This document shows positions 7,764 to 13,288 of a stretch of 13,288 bases of DNA, piece after piece (position 1 is the first letter of the stretch; the number at the start of each line of letters is the position of its first letter). The position numbers and the translations under genes are program-made. Under the pieces are notes generated by a model. It worked only from the letters and a program-made list of their open reading frames with translations. It had not been told where the DNA came from and did not search any database. This DNA is from Caulobacteraceae bacterium (GTDB lineage: Bacteria > Pseudomonadota > Alphaproteobacteria > Caulobacterales > Caulobacteraceae). The stretch spans positions 1,074 to 14,361 of the forward strand of contig PMOM01000141.1 in NCBI GenBank assembly GCA_003161535.1, written 5' to 3'.

Positions 7764-10444
7764 TCGCCCAGGAATCCGGCCGCCCTGATCCCGACGCCCT
7801 GCTGGCCCATACCAAGCCGCAGGGCCGGGGGCGACTGAAGGTATACCTCGGCATGGCCCCGGGGGTCGGCAAGACCTTCGAGATGCTGACCGCCGGACGC
7901 AGGCGAAAGCTCGACGGCGCCGACGTCGTGGTCGGATTGGCCGAGACTCACGGACGATTGGAAACCGAGGCCCTCCTGGAAGGACTGGAGGTTCTTTCTC
8001 GTCAACCGATCTCCTATCGCGAGCACACGTTTATGGAGTTCGACATCGATGGGGCCCTGGCGCGCAAGCCCAAGCTCCTGCTCGTGGACGAATACGCCCA
8101 TTCCAACGCCCCGGGTTCGCGCCACCCCAAGCGGTGGCAAGACGTCGAGGAGCTGCTCGGCGCCGGCATCGATGTGTGGACCACCCTGAATGTCCAGCAT
8201 TTGGAGAGCCTGGTCGATGTGGTGTGGAGGATCACCGGGGTTCGAGTGCGCGAGACCGTCCCCGATTCGGCTCTCAGCGCGGCCGATGAGATTGAGTTGG
8301 TCGACATCACGCCAGAAGAGCTTCGCGAGCGGCTAAACGCGGGCAAGGTATACGTGCCGCAGACCGCGCGCCTAGCCTCCAACAACTTTTTCAAGCCCGA
8401 GAACCTCACCGCTCTTCGGGAGATGGCGCTACGGCGCGCGGCCCAGACGGTGGACGATCAACTTGTCGGAGCGATGCGCCGTCAGGGGATCGAGGGGCCC
8501 TGGGCCGCGGGCGAGCGCATCCTGGTGTTGATCGCCGGCGATGCGACCGCGCCGTCGCTGGTGCGCGCCGGCCGGCGGCTCGCCGACCTGATGATGGACG
8601 CACCGTGGACCGTGGCGCACGTGGAGCGGCCTAACCGACCGACCGGCGACGCGCGCTCGGCGCGGCGGGTGACCGAGGCCTTCAAGGTCGCCGAACAACT
8701 GGGCGGCTCGACGATCGTTCTCACCGGCGACGACGTGCCCGATACGGTGCTCGGCTTCGCGCGGCGCGGCAATGTCACCCAGATCGTCATGGGTAAATCT
8801 CCCGACAGTCTGTGGCGGATCGTGCTGGGTCGCTCGCTCGCCCACGCCTTCTTGCAACGCTCTGGCGGGGCAGCACTGCACTTCGTGGGCGCCGGCGCGC
8901 CCGAGAGCGAGCCGCCGGTGATCGGACCGGTCGTCCCTTCGCGAGGGTTAGGAAGGAGCGCGCCCTATCTGGGCGCGATCGCCATGGTTGGCGCCGCGGG
9001 CGCCGTTTCGGCGCTGCTCGACCGCTACTCCACGGGGGCGGACCTAGGCATGATTTTTCTGGCCAGCGTATTGATCGCCGGTCTCGCCTGGGGCCTGCGT
9101 CCGGCGCTGGCGGCTGCGGCGGCGGCCATTGGCGCCTACAATTTCTTCTTTCTCGAGCCACGCTTTTCCTTTGTCATCGGTCACGCCGCCGATGTGTTCA
9201 CCTTTGTCATCTTCATTGCCGTGGCGGGGGCGGCCGGATGGTTGACCGGCCGGGTTCGCGATCAGGCGCGCCTCTCCTCGCGCCGTGCATCGGCGGTAAC
9301 CGCTCTGTTGGCCGCCAGCCGCCGGCTGTCGGCGGGTGCGACGCTGGAGGACACGGCCCAGGCCCTGGCCGAACAGGCCTCGGCGGCGGCGGGCTCGCGG
9401 GCCGTGGTGTTGTTGCCCAAGGACGACGCCTTGGTGCTCGCGGCCGGCGCGCCAGGCGAGATTGCGCTGGACACCACCGACATGACCGCCGCGCGATGGG
9501 CCTGGGACAAGCGCGAAGCCGCCGGGGCTGGGACGGGAACCCTGCCGCAGATCGGCTGGACGTTCCGGCCCCTGGTGGGTGTGCGCGGGCGCGCCGGGGT
9601 GGCGGGCGTGGAGATCGACGCCAGCCGCGGCGTCGACGAGGAGCGCCTGGTCGCCGCCATGCTCGACCAGGGGGCGGTCGCCCTGGAACGGGCCGAACTG
9701 GCCGCGGCGATGGTCGAGAACGAAGCCTTGCGCCGATCGGACAAACTGCGTGCGGCCCTGCTCAATTCAATCAGCCACGATCTGCGTACGCCCCTGGCCA
9801 CGGTGATGGGCTCGGCGACCACACTGATCGACTACGATCGGACATTGAAGCCCGAGGTGCGCGCAGATCTTTTGATCAGCATCCGCGAGGAAGCCGATCG
9901 GCTCAACCGCTATGTGGGCAATCTCCTGGACATGACCAAGCTGGAGGGCGGCGCGCTCAAGACCCGCTCGGAGTGGACTGATGTGCGCGACGTGCTGATC
10001 GCGGCGATCCACCGCGTCGAGCGCCGTCTTGGCCAGCGCACCATGACCCGCGACTTTCCCGGCGAACTGACTGCTGTTCGGCTCGATGCCGGCCTGCTCG
10101 AGCAGGCCATCGTCAACATTCTTGAAAACGCCATTGAATACAGCCCAGATGGGCTCCCCATCGACGTCGCGGTCTACGAAGACCGCGGCAATGTGGTGAT
10201 ATCCGTCGAGGACGAGGGTCCGGGCATCCCCAAGACCGACATTGAACGCATTTTCGAAAAGTTCCGCCGCCTGGAGGAGCCATCGGATCGCGGCCGCAAG
10301 GATCGCAAGGGGGCGGGCCTGGGGTTATCCATCGCCAAGGGGTTCGTCGAGGCCATGGGGGGGCGAATTGCGGCGGCGAGCCCTATCCACGGCGGACGTG
10401 GGACAAGGGTGCTGATCAGCCTGCGCAAGGGTCCCGCCCCATGA
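7760..10444 (+). CDS. kdpD: Osmosensitive K+ sensor histidine kinase KdpD
   Basis: An 894-residue full-length KdpD (E. coli 894). Order: N-terminal KdpD ATP-binding domain (about 24-232) with Walker A GMAPGVGKT (31-39) and Walker B-like LLLVDEYAHSN (106-116); a universal-stress-protein-like domain (about 252-376); four closely spaced membrane helices (about 402-498, including NFFFLEP between spans); a GAF-like domain (about 520-650); HisKA with His673 in SISHDLRTPL; and HATPase with N-box (Asn787 and Asn790 in NILENAIEYS), DEGPGIP (818-824) and GAGLGLS (851-857). It phosphorylates or dephosphorylates KdpE in response to low K+ and osmotic stress. The ATG at 7760 overlaps the kdpC stop by four bases. 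No domain is missing, unlike truncated KdpD proteins of some bacteria that lack the kinase part. Confidence 0.98.
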   Translation: MIAQESGRPDPDALLAHTKPQGRGRLKVYLGMAPGVGKTFEMLTAGRRRKLDGADVVVGLAETHGRLETEALLEGLEVLSRQPISYREHTFMEFDIDGALARKPKLLLVDEYAHSNAPGSRHPKRWQDVEELLGAGIDVWTTLNVQHLESLVDVVWRITGVRVRETVPDSALSAADEIELVDITPEELRERLNAGKVYVPQTARLASNNFFKPENLTALREMALRRAAQTVDDQLVGAMRRQGIEGPWAAGERILVLIAGDATAPSLVRAGRRLADLMMDAPWTVAHVERPNRPTGDARSARRVTEAFKVAEQLGGSTIVLTGDDVPDTVLGFARRGNVTQIVMGKSPDSLWRIVLGRSLAHAFLQRSGGAALHFVGAGAPESEPPVIGPVVPSRGLGRSAPYLGAIAMVGAAGAVSALLDRYSTGADLGMIFLASVLIAGLAWGLRPALAAAAAAIGAYNFFFLEPRFSFVIGHAADVFTFVIFIAVAGAAGWLTGRVRDQARLSSRRASAVTALLAASRRLSAGATLEDTAQALAEQASAAAGSRAVVLLPKDDALVLAAGAPGEIALDTTDMTAARWAWDKREAAGAGTGTLPQIGWTFRPLVGVRGRAGVAGVEIDASRGVDEERLVAAMLDQGAVALERAELAAAMVENEALRRSDKLRAALLNSISHDLRTPLATVMGSATTLIDYDRTLKPEVRADLLISIREEADRLNRYVGNLLDMTKLEGGALKTRSEWTDVRDVLIAAIHRVERRLGQRTMTRDFPGELTAVRLDAGLLEQAIVNILENAIEYSPDGLPIDVAVYEDRGNVVISVEDEGPGIPKTDIERIFEKFRRLEEPSDRGRKDRKGAGLGLSIAKGFVEAMGGRIAAASPIHGGRGTRVLISLRKGPAP

Positions 10445-10454
10445 AACGCCGCCC

Positions 10455-11147
10455 ATGAACGCCTTTCGGCCACGAATCCTGGTGATCGATGACGAGCCGC
10501 AGATGCATCGCTTCCTGGGGCCCGCCTTGGAGGCCGCCGGCTACGAGCCGCTGCGCGCCAACAACGCGCGTGAAGGCCTTGCCGCCATCGCCAAGCGGGC
10601 TCCCGACGCAGTGATCCTGGACTTGGGCCTGCCCGATATGGACGGCAAGGAAGCCCTCGCCCGCGCCCGAAGCTTCTATGATGGTCCAATCCTGATCCTG
10701 TCGGCGCGAGACATGGAAACCGAGAAAATTGACGCCCTGGATCTGGGCGCGGACGACTATGTGGAAAAGCCCTTCAGCGTCGGCGAACTGCTGGCGCGCC
10801 TGCGGGTGGCCTCGCGCCACCGCCTAAGTGATATTGGCGCAGCGCCGATCGTGCAGGCTGGCGAGCTGCGGATTGATTTGGTCAAGCGCCTGGTCAGCCG
10901 CGGGGGCCAGCCCGTCAAGCTAAGTCCGCGCGAGTACGACCTACTGGCGAAGCTGGTGGAAGGCGGCGGCCGGGTATTAACCCACCAGCACTTGCTGACC
11001 GCCGTTTGGGGGCCGGCTAACGCCAGCGACGTGCAGTACCTGCGTGTCTTCGTCGGTCATCTGCGCCAGAAACTGGAACCCGATCCCGCCGCGCCGCGGC
11101 ATATCGTGACCGAGAGCGGTGTCGGTTATCGCTTCATTGCGGAGTGA
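10455..11147 (+). CDS. kdpE: Response regulator KdpE, OmpR family
   Basis: A 230-residue OmpR/PhoB-type transcription factor. The receiver (about 6-120) has the acidic pair Asp12-Asp13, acceptor Asp56 in VILDLGLPDMDG, Ser83 in LSAR and Lys105 in YVEKPF. The winged-helix DNA-binding domain (about 132-229) contains LSPREYDLLAKL, the recognition-helix region around DVQYLRVFVGHLRQKL and the closing VGYRF. When phosphorylated by KdpD it should activate the kdp promoter, probably through the direct repeat at 3118-3134. It starts 10 bp after the kdpD stop. An ATG at 10441 overlapping the kdpD stop meets a stop after five codons and is not the start. Its last 14 bases overlap the end of the convergent DUF2147 gene. 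Confidence 0.97.
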   Translation: MNAFRPRILVIDDEPQMHRFLGPALEAAGYEPLRANNAREGLAAIAKRAPDAVILDLGLPDMDGKEALARARSFYDGPILILSARDMETEKIDALDLGADDYVEKPFSVGELLARLRVASRHRLSDIGAAPIVQAGELRIDLVKRLVSRGGQPVKLSPREYDLLAKLVEGGGRVLTHQHLLTAVWGPANASDVQYLRVFVGHLRQKLEPDPAAPRHIVTESGVGYRFIAE

Positions 11148-11556
11148 TGTCGCGGGTCCAGGCCTGTGTGCGGCAGAACGGCGCGACGATGCAGCCGCGC
11201 AGCCGCAGCCGGTCCTCGCCGACCACCTCCAGGTCTGCCTTGTAGGTTCCCCCGTCATCGGGATTGTAGATCGAGCCGCCGCCCCAGCGGCTGGGCCCCA
11301 ACGGATGCAGTCTCAAGATCAACAGCCCTTTGACGGCCCGCCCCCGCAGGGCCGGATCGCGGTTCCTGGCATCCTTCTGGTCAGGAAAAGCGCGCAGCCG
11401 GGCCGAGCTCACAGCCCGTCCGCAAAGGTCGGGGCCGCATCTCTCGATACGGATCACGCCCCCGTCCACCGGAGTCTTCCATAAGCCGGTGGCATCGACC
11501 GGCTGTGACGGAGCGCCGGTCAAGGCGAGGGCGAGGGCGAACAGAGCTGCAATCAT
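11134..11556 (-). CDS. Secreted DUF2147 family protein
   Basis: A 140-residue protein with a hydrophobic N-terminal signal (about residues 2-17, AALFALALALTGA), so it is probably periplasmic. The mature part carries the DUF2147 pattern: GLWKTP near the start, a Cys pair in [39 protein letters not shown] with the YKADL strand, and RLRLRGCI followed by CRTQAWTR. The domain is predicted to be a small beta structure, and two further Cys near the end could form disulphides. The biochemical function of the family is not established as far as I know. The ATG at 11556 puts the signal peptide exactly at the N-terminus. The stop overlaps the 3' end of kdpE by 14 bp. It diverges from cysA across about 108 bp. 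Confidence 0.88.
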   Translation of the reverse strand: MIAALFALALALTGAPSQPVDATGLWKTPVDGGVIRIERCGPDLCGRAVSSARLRAFPDQKDARNRDPALRGRAVKGLLILRLHPLGPSRWGGGSIYNPDDGGTYKADLEVVGEDRLRLRGCIVAPFCRTQAWTRDITPQ

Positions 11557-11664
11557 CGGGGTTCCCGAGCGTGAGCGGCCGGTGGACCCGACGGCGAAAA
11601 GCGATCATCTACAGGCTTGCGCCGGTCGCCGCCAATGGGAAGCCGCGGGAGCGCCGTGAGGCCT

Positions 11665-12717
11665 ATGACCCTGACCATCGATGGCATCGGCAAGCAGTTC
11701 GGGCGCACTGCGGCGCTCACTGACATCACGCTGGAAGCTCGAGACGGCGAGTTCCTCACGCTTCTAGGGCCTTCCGGCTCAGGCAAGACGACGCTCCTGC
11801 GGGTGCTGGCCGGTCTCGACAGGCCCGACCGCGGCCGGGTCTGTCTGGATGGCGCGGACTTCCTGGCGCTCAGCGCGCGAGAGCGGCGCGTGGGCTTGGT
11901 GTTCCAGCATTACGCGCTCTTTCGCCACATGACGGTGGCGGAGAACATCGCCTTCGGCCTCCAGGTGCGCCCTCGCGCCTCCCGCCCGCCCAGCGTCGCG
12001 ATCAAGGCGCGGGTGGATGAACTCCTCTGTCTGACTCATATCGAGGGCCTGGCCGGGCGCTATCCGGCGCAGCTCTCCGGCGGCCAGCGGCAGCGTGTCG
12101 CCGTGGCCCGAGCTCTGGCGGTGGAACCCCAACTGTTGTTGCTCGATGAGCCGTTCGGCGCTCTGGACAGCAAGGTGCGCAAGGAATTGAGAGGCGAACT
12201 GCGCCGCATCCACGACGCCACCGGCGTCACCACTCTCCTGGTGACTCACGATCAGGACGAGGCCATGGCCCTGGCCGATCGAGTGGTGCTGATGAACCAT
12301 GGCGGCATCGAACAGATCGGCGCGCCGTCCGAACTGGAAGCGGACCCGGCGTCGTCTTTCGTCTTTGAGTTTCTCGGCGAGTGCAATCGCCTGGTGTGCG
12401 ATGTCGTTGGCGGCGTGGCCCGGTGCGAGGGGTTCACCGCGCCGGTGTTGGGCGCGGCGCCCAGCGATGGACCGGGCATGGCGCTGTTTCGTCCGACAGA
12501 CACTGGGCTTGATGCTGGACAGAACGCTCACGGCGTGCCGGTGCGGGTAGTGGAGGTGCGCGGCCGCGGTCCGCTACGCAAAGTCGAATGCCAAGCGTCG
12601 AACGGGCGGCGTTTCACCGCCGAGATGGCCACTGACCTCTCCGCGGTGTTCACGTCCGGCCTCGGCGCTCGGCTGACCGCGCGGCGTGTAATCATCGACA
12701 GAGACCGCGCCGATTAA
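11665..12717 (+). CDS. cysA: Sulfate/thiosulfate ABC transporter ATP-binding protein, CysA type
   Basis: A 350-residue ABC ATPase with Walker A GPSGSGKT (35-42), Q-loop Gln81, signature LSGGQ (137-141), Walker B LLLLDEP (157-163), H-loop His195 and a C-terminal TOBE-like region (about 285-345). The blocks VGLVFQHYALFRHMTVAENIAFGL, read as two adjoining stretches, and RYPAQLSGGQRQRVAVARALAVEPQ closely follow CysA, and FEFLGECNRL matches the CysA transition to the regulatory domain. It would energise sulfate or thiosulfate import with CysT/CysW and a binding protein, none of which is in view. The start is uncertain: ATG 11665 gives the usual N-terminus, and GTG 11656 (three residues longer, with GGGAG nearby) is about as likely. 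A TTG at 11617 is rejected. The gene stands alone, with an opposite-strand gene on each side. Another anion or polyamine importer ATPase is possible but less likely. Confidence 0.85.
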   Translation: MTLTIDGIGKQFGRTAALTDITLEARDGEFLTLLGPSGSGKTTLLRVLAGLDRPDRGRVCLDGADFLALSARERRVGLVFQHYALFRHMTVAENIAFGLQVRPRASRPPSVAIKARVDELLCLTHIEGLAGRYPAQLSGGQRQRVAVARALAVEPQLLLLDEPFGALDSKVRKELRGELRRIHDATGVTTLLVTHDQDEAMALADRVVLMNHGGIEQIGAPSELEADPASSFVFEFLGECNRLVCDVVGGVARCEGFTAPVLGAAPSDGPGMALFRPTDTGLDAGQNAHGVPVRVVEVRGRGPLRKVECQASNGRRFTAEMATDLSAVFTSGLGARLTARRVIIDRDRAD

Positions 12718-12862
12718 GGCAAGACGATCTCGAACCAGAAATCGAAGCGATCCACCAGGAGAGCATCTCGCCAAAGTCCGCGGGATCGCCCGCGATCCGG
12801 ACCGCGCCCTCGACGATCGCCGCTTCCAGCGTGATCTCCGCCAGGAAAAGGCCACGAGGGTC
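12714..12862 (-). pseudogene. Frameshifted remnant, probable alkylsulfatase C-terminus
   Basis: No intact gene fills 12718-12901, but the minus strand keeps a coding-like signal in two frames. One frame, from about 12862 to 12757, reads EITLEAAIVEG, then GAVRIAGDPADFGEMLSW. The next frame, from about 12755 to the stop TAA at 12716-12714, reads VDRFDFWFEIVLP. Joined, they resemble from memory the last 40 or so residues of metallo-beta-lactamase-fold alkylsulfatases (SCP2-like C-terminal domain, ending in an FDFWFxIVxP pattern). One missing base near 12755 would explain the frame change. There is no start codon and no catalytic domain upstream: the frame runs directly from the stop of the DUF202 gene at 12902. 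It is therefore a fragment, not a gene. Its stop overlaps the cysA stop on the other strand. Family assignment is moderate to weak because the segment is short. Confidence 0.45.
12776..12802. repeat. Inverted repeat downstream of cysA
   Basis: GGATCGC (12783-12789) and GCGATCC (12792-12798) form a perfect 7-bp inverted repeat around two bases. An outer GTCC (12776-12779) and GGAC (12799-12802) can extend it past a three-base bulge. It lies about 60 bp after the cysA stop and has no T run, so it could slow or end transcription in a Rho-assisted way, or be chance in GC-rich remnant coding DNA. Confidence 0.3.
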
Positions 12863-12901
12863 GCTCGCGACGCGGGCCTGGGAGCATGGTCTCTCCGATC
12901 C

Positions 12902-13288
12902 TCAACCGCTGGAGACAAGATTCTGCGCAAGATAGATGAACAAGGAACATCCCAGCAGCATCAGCAGGGTGGCCAGGGCGATATCGAACTTCGATCCAAC
13001 CGCGAGGTTCTGGTCGGGACTGTCGATATCCTTGGCGGTCTTCAAAAATCGTCCCGTGGCGATGCCGACGATGGCCAGTCCCAGGAAGATAAGCGCCAGT
13101 CCCGCCCAGCCGCCGACCTGCCGATTTGGCGCGTGGGGGAGCCGTCCGACCACGGATATGGCGGCGAACTTCAGGAACAGATCGAACTTCTCGACCAGAA
13201 AGCCGAAGGCCATGATGGCGATGGCGGTGCGCACCCAGGCTAGAAAGGTGCGTTCGTTGGCGGCGTGATCGGAGAAGTTCTTGATCAT
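12902..13288 (-). CDS. DUF202 (YidH-like) small membrane protein
   Basis: A 128-residue inner-membrane protein. The N-terminal signature [21 protein letters not shown] (residues 5 to 25, shown as [11 protein letters not shown] then [10 protein letters not shown]) is the DUF202/YidH mark. Three membrane helices are predicted at about 17-34, 61-80 and 102-121. The function of the family is not firmly known. The ATG is exactly at the window edge (13286-13288) and gives the usual family N-terminus, so the gene is probably complete, but a start further upstream cannot be excluded. The stop at 12902 is followed directly by the sulfatase-like remnant in the same frame. Confidence 0.88.
   Translation of the reverse strand: MIKNFSDHAANERTFLAWVRTAIAIMAFGFLVEKFDLFLKFAAISVVGRLPHAPNRQVGGWAGLALIFLGLAIVGIATGRFLKTAKDIDSPDQNLAVGSKFDIALATLLMLLGCSLFIYLAQNLVSSG

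Noticed and set aside
8812..9981. A 389-codon plus-strand open frame inside kdpD
   Set aside because: It is a different frame of intact kdpD. The Gly/Arg-rich translation reflects high GC, and kdpD's membrane, GAF and HisKA segments account for the region.
11557..11664. Promoter for cysA or the divergent DUF2147 gene
   Set aside because: The region must hold at least one promoter, but no pair of elements is better than chance by eye. GTGGAC with CATCTA at 18-bp spacing is too weak to list.
12714..12950. A 78-codon minus-strand open frame taken as a gene
   Set aside because: Its upstream half overlaps the DUF202 gene out of frame and is Arg/Gly/Pro-rich. Only its last 13 or so residues look real, and they fit better as the end of the frameshifted sulfatase-like remnant.

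Overview
The window is GC-rich, tightly packed bacterial DNA with alphaproteobacterial-looking proteins. A Caulobacteraceae-type genome such as Caulobacter or Phenylobacterium is my best guess, inferred from protein style and gene arrangement only. No rRNA, tRNA, CRISPR array, transposase or integrase is visible, and almost every long ORF opposite or out of frame with a real gene is a shadow of high GC.

Layout. (1) Positions 1-2836 hold two-component signalling genes on the plus strand: the C-terminal part of a protein with three receiver domains (5' end cut by the window) and, 10 bp later, a receiver-kinase-receiver hybrid histidine kinase. A hairpin at 2854-2881 closes this unit. (2) A 56-residue, polar, probably disordered protein of unknown function lies on the minus strand (2885-3055), convergent with the kinase and divergent from the kdp operon. 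(3) Positions 3211-11147 hold a complete high-affinity potassium uptake operon: a 26-residue membrane peptide, kdpF, kdpA, kdpB, kdpC, kdpD, kdpE. The peptide and kdpF are below the usual gene-calling size and were found by reading the sequence. A direct repeat at 3118-3134 (TTTATG-N5-TTTATT) looks like a KdpE operator. (4) A secreted DUF2147 protein on the minus strand overlaps the end of kdpE tail to tail. (5) A stand-alone CysA-type sulfate/thiosulfate importer ATPase follows on the plus strand. (6) A short frameshifted remnant, probably of an alkylsulfatase C-terminus, and a DUF202/YidH-like membrane protein lie on the minus strand at the right edge.

How the genes work together. KdpD senses potassium limitation or osmotic stress and phosphorylates KdpE. 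KdpE should bind upstream of the operon and switch on KdpFABC, in which KdpA holds the selectivity filter, KdpB hydrolyses ATP and KdpC and KdpF stabilise the complex. Structural and regulatory genes appear to form one transcription unit: kdpC and kdpD overlap by ATGA and kdpE starts 10 bp after kdpD, which gives positive autoregulation. The signalling pair to the left is a separate unit and nothing in the sequence ties it to Kdp.

Most of the window is well-known biology. The parts most worth a second look are the extra 26-residue peptide before kdpF, the operator-like repeat shared with the small divergent gene, and the sulfatase-like remnant beside the isolated cysA. I did not find a convincing wholly new system.
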